Source: Candidatus Caldilinea saccharophila
GTDB lineage: Bacteria; Chloroflexota; Anaerolineae; Caldilineales; Caldilineaceae
Direction of reading: 5' to 3'
Assembly (NCBI GenBank): GCA_016710365.1
Contig: JADJVW010000004.1
Coordinates: 175,732-239,731 of the forward strand
Length of the DNA: 64,000 nucleotides
Position 1 is the first letter of the stretch. Every line of letters begins with the position of its first letter. The notes beneath the pieces were generated by a model that saw only the letters and a list, made by a program, of their open reading frames with translations, did no database searches and had not been told where the DNA came from. A program made the position numbers and the translations under genes. Of the stretch, positions 55,467-64,000 are shown piece after piece.

Positions 55467-57447
55467 TTAGTTCAACGTGACCCATTCTTTTTTAGGTTCT
55501 GCCTGCCTCCGTTCACGGCTCTGGCGGCTCTGAATATGGTAAGGAATATCGATCACGACGATGTTCTCATGTTCGAGCAGGCGCAGACGCAGCAAATTAG
55601 CCGTCTGGTTGTGCAACAGATGCCCGGTCACGGCCTCGGGGACAAACTCCGGGATGACCACGGTGATCAAAGCAGCCGGATACTCCACCTCCGAGACGCG
55701 TTCGATGTATTCGATCAGCGGCGAGAGAATGTCGCGGAATTCGTACGCGATGATGTCTAGTTGAATGCCGGCTGTGATCTCTGGAAAACGCGTCCATCGG
55801 CGTCGAATCCGCTCTTCCTGGTCGGAATGAGTAATGATGCTGACGGCGCGCACATTGCTTGCCAGCCGTCTCGAGTATTTCAGGGGCGCAACGTGCCGCG
55901 ATGAATGTCGGCAATCGGCACGATCGCCACATCAGCAATATCGATCTGGTCGACCGGCTGGAGATCGCGGACGCTGAGCGCGTTGGCGACAGCAGCATAG
56001 TGGCGGTGGATCGAACGCAGCCATAGCACCAATAGAGGAATGGTCACCGCCACCAGCCACGCCCCTTCCCTGAACTTTGTGACCACCAACACGATAAAGA
56101 CAATCCCCGTCGTAACTGCGCCCACTGCATTCACCGCTCGCTTCCACCACCACCCGCGCTCATAGTGAATCACGGTGGCGTGCGTGAATTTCCTCTCCGG
56201 GCGGCGACTTGCCCGCGCGCCATCAGACGCACCATGCCTGCTTGCGACAGCGTGAAGCAGAGCATGACGCCCAGCGCATAGAGTGGCAGCATCGCAATCT
56301 CGTCCGCGCGGAAGACGAAAACGATGATCGAGGAGAGGAGAGACAGCACCACAATCCCCGAACTGAAGACCAGGCGGCTGCCGCGATTCTGCAGCCAGCG
56401 GGGTAAGAAACCATCGTTCGCCAGAAACGAACTTAAGCGGGGAAAATCCTGATAGCCGGTATTGGCCGCGAGCACCAGGATCAGCATCGTGAAAAATTGC
56501 ACCCAATAGTACAGGATGCCATTGCCAGCAATGAGGCGCGTCATCTGCGAGAGTACACTGTCGTTTTCCGCGGGCACGATGGCCAGATGGGTGGCGAGAA
56601 ACGCAATGCCCAGAAAGAGCGTCATGGCAATGACGCCCATCCACACCATGGTCGCCGCAGCGTTTTTGGCTTCCGGCGGCTTGAACGCTTGCACCCCGTT
56701 GCTGATCGCTTCGATGCCGGTCAACGCGGTGCAGCCGGCGGCAAACGCACGCAAGATCAACCAGATGTAGGCAAACTGGCTGATGGCGCCCATTGGCTCG
56801 ATGGTCACAGGATGGGGAGCAAGCCGCGCCCCCATCACACCGCTATAGCGAGCAAGACCCAGCCCAATCACGACGAGCACGCCGCCCACAAATGCATAGG
56901 TGGGCAAGGCAAAAACCGTGCCGCTTTCACGCACGCCGCGCAGGTTGATCCACGTAAGCAACACGATCGCGCCGATTGCCAGCACGACGCGGTAGTCATA
57001 AAGCTCGGGAAATGCCGAAGTCATCGCGCGAATGCCGGCGGAGACCGACACCGACACGGTCAGTGTATAGTCGACGAGCAGGGCGGATGCCGCAAAGAGC
57101 GACGGCATCATGCCCAGGTTGTCTTTGGTGACCGTGTAGGCGCCGCCACCGCCAGGATAGTGCAGAATCGTCTGCACATAACTGAAGACGACGAGAATCA
57201 CCAGCGCGGCGATCCCGATCGCAATGGGCATAGTCATCTGTAAGGCGCCGCTGCCTAGCAAGATCAGCACGCTCATGATCGCCTCGGTGGCGTAGGCGTT
57301 GCTGCTGATCGGATCCGAAGCGAAGACCGCAAGCGCGCGCGCCTTGTCCAGCCGTTCGTGGATCTCTGCACTGTTGGGGAAAGGCGCCCCGATGACCACC
57401 TGCTTCACTGCATCAAGAGAGAAGGAAGTATTGCCTTGAGTGGTCAT
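55467..57447 (-). CDS. kimA: KimA-type potassium/proton symporter (two frameshifts)
   Basis: An APC-superfamily transporter of about 659 residues. The sequence follows Bacillus KimA closely: FASDPISSNAYATEAIM, YPGGGGAYTVTKDNLG, LTGIEAISNGVQAFK, AANTGYQDFPRLSSF and, in the cytoplasmic C-terminal USP-like domain, FVPEAVTGHLLHNQ and IPYHIQ. KimA imports K+ with protons and is regulated by cyclic di-AMP in Bacillus. Shifts near 56197-56206 and 55884-55890 split it; both halves are conserved, so read errors are likely. A 47-residue membrane peptide is coupled upstream and kdpFABCD is divergent. Confidence 0.88.
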
Positions 57448-57590
57448 TATCGCATCTTTTCTAGTTTTTGTTCTTCGTTTTTATACCAGAGTCTGGCTCT
57501 TTGTTCAGCCCGAATTTCGTCCCAGATCAGCACAATCGAAAGGATGACGAGAAATATTGTGATCACAATCCCAATTTCACTGCCTGTCAT
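57447..57590 (-). CDS. 47-residue single-span membrane protein coupled to kimA
   Basis: ATG 57590 is preceded by AAGGACTT (AGGAAAAGG upstream) and the frame ends TAA at 57449-57447, sharing one base with the kimA ATG (TAATG). The sequence begins MTGSEIGIVITIFLVILS and continues with a hydrophobic run to LIW, then a charged, basic cytoplasmic tail (DEIRAEQRARLWYKNEEQK). One membrane span, N-out/C-in by the charge rule. It resembles KdpF in size and design, without sequence similarity that I can see. It was too short for ordinary gene listing. The tight coupling suggests a subunit or regulator of KimA. Confidence 0.75.
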   Translation of the reverse strand: MTGSEIGIVITIFLVILSIVLIWDEIRAEQRARLWYKNEEQKLEKMR

Positions 57591-57914
57591 AAGTCCTTTT
57601 CCTCTCTATACGCAAGGTGCGTCACGCTTCTTTTCTCTCGACAACTATCCACTACAGCGTAAACGGACTTGATGTCAGGTTGGCGTCAAGGAATTGGCGG
57701 CGCAGGTCAAGAAAACATCAAGATGCGCCAACAGACGCTAACGGCTGGCTCCGCCGCCAGTGGGCGCTGTTGACCCCACTCGATCTGAATCCACCGCTCT
57801 ATGTTCTTTATTTTTTCTTGATAGAAGTTGATTAGTCCTTGATCGCCGCTTGATCTGAAATGCCTGTATGCTTGTCACAGGCGGCAAAGTGGATGCAATG
57901 AAAGGAAAAGGAAC
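57591..57914. promoter_or_regulatory. Divergent kimA/kdp control region with phased TTGAY repeats
   Basis: On the plus strand TTGAT occurs at 57818, 57828, 57839 and 57850 (steps of 10, 11, 11 bp), just upstream of kdpF. On the minus strand TTGAY occurs at 57721-57717, 57710-57706 and 57689-57685 (steps 11 and 21 bp), facing kimA. Repeats of one helical turn fit an OmpR/PhoB-family regulator such as KdpE, which is expected downstream of kdpD. No ydaO/c-di-AMP riboswitch could be recognised. Core promoters are not resolved. Confidence 0.55.
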
Positions 57915-58004
57915 ATGGGAGCGGATTGGATTCTGGCTGGCATTACCAGCCTGTTTTTGCTGATCTACCTGACAGTTACGCTGTTATACCCTGAGAGGTT
58001 TTGA
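57915..58004 (+). CDS. kdpF: KdpF small subunit of the Kdp K+ ATPase
   Basis: A 29-residue hydrophobic peptide (ATG 57915, AAGGAAAAGG upstream) with one membrane span reading GITSLFLLIYLTVTLLYPERF, whose tail (LLYPERF) is the typical KdpF end. It stabilises the KdpABC complex. kdpA starts 3 bp later. Confidence 0.92.
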   Translation: MGADWILAGITSLFLLIYLTVTLLYPERF

Positions 58005-58007
58005 GCC

Positions 58008-59686
58008 ATGTCTACACCCGAAATGCTGCAAATCTTGCTCTATTTTGTTTTACTGGTCGCATGTACGCCGCTGCTCGGCAGCTACATGGCCAAGGTGTAC
58101 ACCGGCGAGTCAAGGTGGCTGGCGTCGGTCGAACGCTTGATCTATGCATGGGGCGGCGTCAAACCTGATGCGGAGATGGGATGGAAAGGCTATGCCGTTG
58201 CCTTGTTGGCATTCAACCTGCTCGGGTTTGTCGTACTATTTTTGCTGCAACTCCTGCAAGGTTTGTTGCCGCTGAACCCAGCCCAGTTGCCAGCCGTGGA
58301 GCCATGGCTGGCCTTCAACACCGCCACGAGCTTTGTCACGAATACAAACTGGCAGTCTTACGGCGGGGAAACAACTCTGAGTTATCTCACACAGATGGTG
58401 GGCCTGACCGTGCAGAACTTCGTCAGCGCGGCCACCGGTATGGCGGTAGTCATTGCCCTGACGCGCGGATTGACGCGGCGTTCGGCTGCCACCCTCGGCA
58501 ATTTTTGGGTGGACTTGGTGCGCAGCACGCTCTACGTGCTGTTGCCGTTGAGCGTGCTGCTTGCCCTCGTCTTGGCCGGCCAGGGTGTCGTACAAAATTT
58601 TGGCGCCTACGCGCAAGCTACGACGCTGACCGGGCAGCCGCAGCTATTGCCCCAAGGCCCGGCCGCCTCGCAGATCGCCATTAAGCAGTTAGGCACCAAT
58701 GGCGGTGGGTTCTTCAGCACCAACAGCGCCCACCCCTATGAAAACCCAACGCCGCTGACCAACTTTTTGGAAATGTTCGCGCTCCTGCTTATTCCGGCGG
58801 CGTTGACTTACACCTATGGCAAGCTGGTTGGCTCTGCCCGCCAAGGATGGGCGATCTTTGCCGCCATGCTGCTGATTTTCTTGCTTGGTTTCGGCGTCAT
58901 GCTCTGGTCGGAAATGGGTTTGAATCCAGTTACCGGCGCAGCCGCCAATCTGGAGGGGAAAGAACTGCGCCTTGGCGTGGTCAACAGCGTCCTGTGGGGT
59001 GCGGCCACCACCGCGGCTTCTAACGGCGCCGTCAATGCGATGCACGCCAGTTTCTCACCGTTGACGGGCGGCGTCGCTATGCTCTTTATGATGCTGGGCG
59101 AAGTAATCTTCGGCGGGGTGGGCGCCGGTTTATATGGCATGTTGATGTTCGTCATCCTTACCGTCTTTATTGCCGGGTTGCTGGTCGGGCGCACCCCGGA
59201 ATATCTGGGCAAGAAAATCGAAGCGCGCGAGATCAAAATGGCGCTGCTCACCATCTTGCTGCCAAGTGCCGCTGTCCTGTGCTTTTCGGCGCTGGCGGCT
59301 GTTACGCCCGCCGCGCTGGACAGCCGCACCAATCTTGGCCCCCATGGCTTGTCGGAGATGCTGTACGCCTTTGCCTCCGGCGCCGGCAATAACGGCAGCG
59401 CCTTTGCCGGACTCAACACCAACACGCCTTTCTACAACCTTCTGGTCGGGCTGGCAATGTGGCTGGGGCGCTTTGGCGTAATTCTGCCGGCGCTTGCCAT
59501 CGCCGGCGGCATGGCCGGCAAGAAAGCAGCGCCGCCTTCGTCCGGCACGTTTCCGACCGATGGCCGCTCTTTACGCTGCTGTTGATGGCAGTCATTGTAA
59601 TTGTCGGCGCGCTGACCTTCTTTCCGGCGCTGGCGTTAGGCCCACTGGTCGAGCATCTGCTCATGCAGAGCGGACGAATGTTCTGA
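58008..59686 (+). CDS. kdpA: KdpA, K+-translocating subunit (frameshift near the C-terminus)
   Basis: The channel-like subunit of the Kdp ATPase, about 559 residues. It has the four selectivity-filter repeats of the family: TNTNWQSYGGE, LGTNGGGFFSTNSAHPYENP, SNGAVNAMH and SGAGNNGSAFAG. At 59562-59565 a missing C puts the last 40 residues in another frame; corrected it reads DGPLFTLLLMAV to the stop at 59686. Length then equals the normal KdpA. It lies in kdpFABCD, 33 bp before kdpB's frame. Confidence 0.96.
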
Positions 59687-59743
59687 TCTCCAAAGCCTTG
59701 ATCAAGACAATAATAGTTAATGGCAAATAAGGATGGTTCACGT

Positions 59744-61876
59744 ATGTCCACACAACAGAAGACGCAATCTCTCTTTGATCCATTGCTGCTGCGGCGGGCA
59801 TTGCTCGACGCCGTGCGCAAACTCGACCCGCGTCAGCAGGTCAAGAATCCTGTCATGTTTGTGGTGGCGGTGGGCGCTGTGTTGACCACGATCATTGTGG
59901 TGCGCGATCTGGTCGTTGCACAAGACGCCGCGTTTTGGTTCAACCTTCAGATTATGCTGTGGCTCTGGTTTACGGTGCTTTTTGCCAATTTCGCCGAAGC
60001 CATTGCCGAGGGACGCGGCAAAGCGCAGGCGGACAGTCTGCGCCGTATGCGCACGCAGACAAAAGCGCGACGGTTGACTGGAGCCGCGGCGCTTGGCAGA
60101 GAGGCAACCGGTAAGGAGGAACTTGTTACAGCAACCGAATTGAAACGCGGCGATCTGGTTGTGTGCGAGGCTGGCGACATCATCCCGAGTGACGGCGAAG
60201 TGGTCGAAGGCGTAGCCAGCGTAGATGAGTCGGCGATTACGGGCGAATCGGCGCCGGTTATCCGTGAGAGCGGCGGCGACCGCAGCGCAGTCACCGGGGG
60301 GACGCGCGTCCTGAGCGACCGCATTGTCGTCCGCATCACATCAGAGCCAGGCAGCACTTTTCTTGACCGCATGATTGCGCTGGTCGAAGGCGCACGCCGG
60401 CAGAAGACGCCCAATGAGATTGCACTCACGATCCTGCTCTCTGGCCTGACGATTATCTTTCTGCTAGCGGTGATCAGCCTGCGCGGGTTCGCCATCTACA
60501 GCGAAAGCGCGGCAGGGCAGAGCGCACCGACCACGGCCACGCTGCCGGTGTTGATCGCGCTGCTTGTCTGTCTGATTCCCACCACGATTGGGGGGCTGCT
60601 CAGCGCCATCGGCATCAGCGGCATGGATCGCATGGTGCAGCGCAATGTGCTGACGACCAGTGGGCGTGCGGTTGAAGCGGCTGGCGACGTCGATGTGCTG
60701 CTGCTCGACAAGACCGGCACCATCACCCTGGGCAACCGCATGGCGACGGCTTTTCACCCAGCCAGCGGCGTGTCCGATGCAACCCTGGCCGACGCAGCAC
60801 AATTGTCCTCCCTGGCCGACGAGACGCCCGAAGGCCGCTCGATCGTGGTGCTGGCCAAGGAGCGCTACGGTCTGCGCGGCCGAGAATTGGCTGAACCTGC
60901 GGCTACCTTCGTTCCCTTTACCGCGCTGACGCGGATGAGCGGCGTTGATTTTTCTGCTTATGACGGCCATCCCGCCCGCGTCATTCGTAAAGGCGCGGCT
61001 GATGCCGTGCGCACCTTTATATTGGAACAAGATGGCCGCTTTCCCGAAGATGTCCAGACGGTAGTCGACGCCATCGCCAGAGCGGGAGGGACGCCCCTGG
61101 TCGTCGCCGCTGATAAAGAGGTGTTGGGCGTCATCGAACTCAAAGACATTGTCAAGGGTGGCATCCACGAGCGTTTTGCCCAACTGCGACGCATGGGCAT
61201 TCGGACAGTGATGATTACGGGCGACAATCCCCTGACCGCGGCTGCCATTGCCGCCGAAGCGGGCGTCGATGACTTCATGGCGCAGGCGACGCCAGAAGAT
61301 AAGCTGCGGCGTATCCGTCAGGAGCAGGCCGAGGGTCATCTTGTCGCCATGACCGGCGACGGCACCAATGACGCGCCGGCTTTGGCGCAGGCAGATGTCG
61401 GCGTTGCCATGAACACCGGCACACAAGCCGCGCGGGAAGCCGGCAACATGGTCGACCTGGACAGCGACCCGACCAAATTGATCGTGGTGGTCGAGATCGG
61501 CAAACAGTTGCTGATGACGCGCGGCGCGCTGACAACCTTTAGCATCGCCAACGATGTGGCCAAGTATTTTGCCATTCTCCCTGCACTCTTTGCCTCGCTC
61601 TACGCAGCTCAGCCAAGCGCAGCAGGGCCGCTTGGCGTGCTTAATATAATGGGGCTGGCCTCGCCGCAGAGCGCGATTCTGAGCGCCACCATTTTCAACG
61701 CGTTGATCATTGTGGCGTTGATCCCGCTGGCGTTACGCGGCGTTGGCTATCGGCCCATGGCCGCGGCCACGGTGCTACGCCGCAACCTGCTCATTTACGG
61801 TCTGGGCGGTCTGGTCGCACCCTTCATCGGCATCAAGCTGATCGATCTGGTGCTTCAGTGGGTCGGGCTGGCCTAA
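59744..61876 (+). CDS. kdpB: KdpB, P-type ATPase subunit
   Basis: A 710-residue P-type ATPase that couples ATP hydrolysis to K+ uptake. The phosphorylated Asp is in LLLDKTGTITLGN, the actuator loop is DESAITGESAPVI and the hinge is MTGDGTNDAPALAQADVGVAM. I choose ATG 59744 because AAGGATGG stands in front; ATG 59720 would add eight residues. Confidence 0.97.
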   Translation: MSTQQKTQSLFDPLLLRRALLDAVRKLDPRQQVKNPVMFVVAVGAVLTTIIVVRDLVVAQDAAFWFNLQIMLWLWFTVLFANFAEAIAEGRGKAQADSLRRMRTQTKARRLTGAAALGREATGKEELVTATELKRGDLVVCEAGDIIPSDGEVVEGVASVDESAITGESAPVIRESGGDRSAVTGGTRVLSDRIVVRITSEPGSTFLDRMIALVEGARRQKTPNEIALTILLSGLTIIFLLAVISLRGFAIYSESAAGQSAPTTATLPVLIALLVCLIPTTIGGLLSAIGISGMDRMVQRNVLTTSGRAVEAAGDVDVLLLDKTGTITLGNRMATAFHPASGVSDATLADAAQLSSLADETPEGRSIVVLAKERYGLRGRELAEPAATFVPFTALTRMSGVDFSAYDGHPARVIRKGAADAVRTFILEQDGRFPEDVQTVVDAIARAGGTPLVVAADKEVLGVIELKDIVKGGIHERFAQLRRMGIRTVMITGDNPLTAAAIAAEAGVDDFMAQATPEDKLRRIRQEQAEGHLVAMTGDGTNDAPALAQADVGVAMNTGTQAAREAGNMVDLDSDPTKLIVVVEIGKQLLMTRGALTTFSIANDVAKYFAILPALFASLYAAQPSAAGPLGVLNIMGLASPQSAILSATIFNALIIVALIPLALRGVGYRPMAAATVLRRNLLIYGLGGLVAPFIGIKLIDLVLQWVGLA

Positions 61877-61948
61877 ACGGTTTATGTACACGTTATGCGG
61901 CCAGGTTTACCCGTGTGGGAGATGGTCGCACAAGTTTTGGAGCACATC

Positions 61949-62668
61949 ATGGTTAATATGAATGAGTTCACCAAGCTATTGAATCAAGTCGCCGAACGCT
62001 TTTTATCTGTTGAGCATTCCGCACGCCCGCACACGCGCAGGGCAGACGAAGGTGTGGTAAGAGATTCCGCATGGCTCCGCGCCGCAGGCGCGGCCGCGGT
62101 TGCGCTTCGCCTGCTGATTGTCTTGACCGTGATCACCGGTGTGCTGTACCCGCTGGCGATCACAGCAGTTGCGCAGCTTGCGTTTCCTGCCCAGGCCAAC
62201 GGCAGCCTGGTCACTGCCAACCAGTCGCTCACCGGTTCGCTGCTGATCGGGCAGGCCAATCAGGAGCCGCACTATTTTTGGCCGCGCCCTTCTGCGGTGG
62301 ACTACATGGCTGGCTCCGCCCCAGATGCGCTTGGGTCGTCTGGCGCCACCAACTTTGGGCCGACGAATGCCACGTTGGCTACGCAGGTTCGCGAACGAGA
62401 CTCCGCCTTTCGCGCGGCCAACGCACTGGCTGCGGAGGTTGCCGTGCCGCCCGATATGCTCTTTGCCTCCGGCAGCGGGCTTGATCCGCACATCAGCCCC
62501 GAAGCGGCGCGGTTACAGATCAACCGGGTGGCTCAGGCGCGTGGGCTGGATCCTGCCGCGCTGGCAGTGCTGGTTGAGCAAACTGTCGAGCCTCCACAGC
62601 TAGGCTTTCTGGGCCAGCCACGCGTCAATGTGTTGAAGCTGAACTTGGCGTTGGATGGATTACAATAG
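61949..62668 (+). CDS. kdpC: KdpC subunit with long N-terminal extension
   Basis: The chaperone-like single-span subunit of Kdp. The membrane segment (LLIVLTVITGVLYPLAITAVA) begins only near residue 53, whereas in Escherichia coli it is at the very N-terminus; about 45 extra residues, charged and Arg-rich, precede it. The periplasmic part is normal: LIGQANQEPHYFWPRPSAV and SGLDPHISPEAARLQ. I start at ATG 61949 with GGAG in front; a later start has no good site. Confidence 0.9.
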   Translation: MVNMNEFTKLLNQVAERFLSVEHSARPHTRRADEGVVRDSAWLRAAGAAAVALRLLIVLTVITGVLYPLAITAVAQLAFPAQANGSLVTANQSLTGSLLIGQANQEPHYFWPRPSAVDYMAGSAPDALGSSGATNFGPTNATLATQVRERDSAFRAANALAAEVAVPPDMLFASGSGLDPHISPEAARLQINRVAQARGLDPAALAVLVEQTVEPPQLGFLGQPRVNVLKLNLALDGLQ

Positions 62669-62673
62669 GTGCT

Positions 62674-64000
62674 ATGAACGATTATCGACCCGATCCCGAC
62701 TCTCTATTGGCAGCTATCCGGCGCGACGAGGCGCGGCAACAGCGTGGCCGGCTGAAAATTTTCTTCGGCATGGCGGCTGGCGTAGGCAAGACCTACGCCA
62801 TGCTGCAGGCTGCCCAGGCGCGACGAACAGAAGGCAGCGATGCCGTCGTCGGCTGGGTCGAAACGCACGGGCGCGCCGAGACTGAATTTCTGCTCGCCGG
62901 GCTGGAGCAACTGCCAAAACAGCAACTCGAATATCGCGGCGCGGTGCTGGAAGAGATGGATCTGGATGCCATCCTGGCGCGGTCGCCGCAGCTTGTGCTG
63001 GTCGATGAACTGGCGCACCCAATGCGCCCGGCGCGCCACCTGAAGCGTTATCAAGACGTGCTTGAACTGCTTGACGCGGGCATCGATGTTTACACCACTG
63101 TCAACGTGCAACACTTCGAGAGTCGCGTTGACGCGGTGCGCCAGATCACGGGTATCACCGTGCACGAAAAGGTGCCCGATTCGCTGCTGGATCTGGCGGA
63201 TGAGATCGAGTTGATCGATCTGCCGCCCGATGCCCTGCGCAAACGCCTGGCCGAAGGCAAGGTCTACACCGCGGAGCGCGTCGAGGTTGCTGCCAACAAC
63301 TTCTTCCGCACCGGCAACCTGACCGCGCTGCGTGAAATGGCGTTGCGCCTGACCGCAGAGCACGTCGACCACAAGCTGCAAGACTATATGCAGGCCAAGC
63401 GCATCGCGGGGCCGTGGAAGTCGGGCGATCGATTGATGGTGGCAGTCAGCCCCAGCCCCTTTTCCGAGGAGGTGACCGCGGGTGAAGATATTATTGAGGG
63501 GGTGCTGCGCCTGGCGCAACAACGTAATGCGACGCAGATCGTCGTCGGCAAACCGTTGCAGACGCGCTTTGAGGATTGGCGGCGCGGCGGCTCGCTGGTC
63601 GACCGGCTGATTCGGGCGGGCAGCGACATTGATATTTACGTCGTATCCGGGGATAAGGCGAAACACAGGACGCCGCTACGCGCGCCGTTTTCGCTGCCGC
63701 AATTTCAATCCACCTGGCGCGACTATGCTGGGGCAGCGATTGCGATCGGTTGCGTCACGTTTAGCTTGCTGGCCGCGCATTCGGTCTGGCCGTGGATCTC
63801 CTACCAGGCGGTCGGGTTGATCGAATTGTTGGCTGTTCTGCTCGTCGCCGTCTACCTGGGACGCGGGCCGGCATTGCTGGCCGCTTTGCTCAGCGCGATT
63901 TCCTGGAACTTTCTCTTTATCCAACCGCGTTTCACTTTTGCCATCTCAGCGTTGGAAGACATTATCCTCTTTCTCTTCTACTTTATCATTGCCCTGTTTG
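62674..64000 (+). CDS. kdpD: KdpD osmosensor kinase (3' end beyond window; internal deletion)
   Basis: The open frame from ATG 62674 runs to the end, 442 residues so far. The N-terminal KdpD domain is intact: KIFFGMAAGVGKTYAML (Walker A), LVLVDELAH, and YTTVNVQHFESR. The sequence PMRPAR after VDELAH should read TNAPGAR; two small compensating indels near 63020-63045 are likely. In the USP-like domain VAVSPSPFSE jumps to EVTAGEDIIEGVLRL, so about 50 residues are missing. Four membrane segments start near residue 350. KdpD senses K+ and turgor; the kinase core and kdpE are outside the window. Confidence 0.9.
   Translation, partial: MNDYRPDPDSLLAAIRRDEARQQRGRLKIFFGMAAGVGKTYAMLQAAQARRTEGSDAVVGWVETHGRAETEFLLAGLEQLPKQQLEYRGAVLEEMDLDAILARSPQLVLVDELAHPMRPARHLKRYQDVLELLDAGIDVYTTVNVQHFESRVDAVRQITGITVHEKVPDSLLDLADEIELIDLPPDALRKRLAEGKVYTAERVEVAANNFFRTGNLTALREMALRLTAEHVDHKLQDYMQAKRIAGPWKSGDRLMVAVSPSPFSEEVTAGEDIIEGVLRLAQQRNATQIVVGKPLQTRFEDWRRGGSLVDRLIRAGSDIDIYVVSGDKAKHRTPLRAPFSLPQFQSTWRDYAGAAIAIGCVTFSLLAAHSVWPWISYQAVGLIELLAVLLVAVYLGRGPALLAALLSAISWNFLFIQPRFTFAISALEDIILFLFYFIIALF

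Noticed and set aside
57591..57914. c-di-AMP (ydaO) riboswitch before kimA or kdp
   Set aside because: Expected because Bacillus kimA has one, but the conserved core blocks were not found on either strand.

Overview
This window reads as a chromosomal piece of a high-GC bacterium, most likely a member of the Chloroflexota (Caldilinea/Anaerolineae type). That placement is an inference from the look of the LexA, MalT-like, EF-G-like, CBM/LysM and substrate-binding lipoproteins and from the intergenic repeat families; no rRNA or tRNA gene was found to confirm it. GC is high (estimated by eye), apart from a lower-GC accessory island at about 30.5-35.1 kb. A striking property is that about fifteen conserved genes (AOR, hisC, recO, aad-like, serA, argS, EF-G-like, DUF411, MalT-like, histidine kinase, mscS, kimA, kdpA, kdpD, intI) carry one or more 1-2 nt indels, several of them in homopolymers. 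I read most of these as sequencing/assembly errors and give the full gene span where both halves are clearly one protein.

Layout. 0-1.3 kb: a branched palindromic element and a decayed integron-type integrase. 1.4-3.8 kb: tungsten-type aldehyde ferredoxin oxidoreductase and a phasin-like protein. 4.0-9.5 kb (minus strand): a biosynthetic cluster of Nudix hydrolase, hisD, hisC, PH-domain membrane protein, hisB and murQ. 9.6-12.2 kb: recO, a MazG-like pyrophosphohydrolase and lexA with three LexA-type operators (plus strand), facing acpP. 12.4-16.7 kb: an orphan terminator that may end a small RNA, an aminoglycoside-nucleotidyltransferase-like gene, a LysM cell-surface protein and an SH3 lipoprotein. 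16.9-25 kb (minus): serA, argS, polA and a family-2 glycosyltransferase. 25-30.4 kb: orphan Hpt protein, EF-G-like GTPase, a DUF411 lipoprotein with an in-frame TGA at a conserved Cys, and hutH.

Accessory island, 30.5-35.1 kb: a NotI-type restriction endonuclease gene is split by a 1370-bp IS3-family element with a clean 3-bp target duplication, followed by an intact D12-class adenine methyltransferase and a RelB/RelE-type toxin-antitoxin pair.

35-51 kb: DUF1269 protein, a large MalT/LuxR-type regulator, SulP permease, BASS-type transporter, small membrane proteins, GIY-YIG-like DUF123 protein, SDR, cytochrome P450, and a signalling block (histidine kinase, LuxR response regulator, REC-only protein, thioredoxin-reductase-like flavoprotein lacking CxxC).

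51-64 kb is an ion/osmotic region: MscS channel, a lipoprotein with two tandem solute-binding domains, and a divergent potassium-uptake locus. A KimA-type K+ transporter, preceded by an unlisted 47-aa single-span membrane protein that is translationally coupled to it, points left; kdpFABCD points right (kdpD runs off the end). The 324-bp region between them carries two sets of TTGAY repeats spaced about one or two helical turns apart, arranged as an OmpR/KdpE-type regulator would require. This locus and its small coupled protein are the best candidates for something undescribed.
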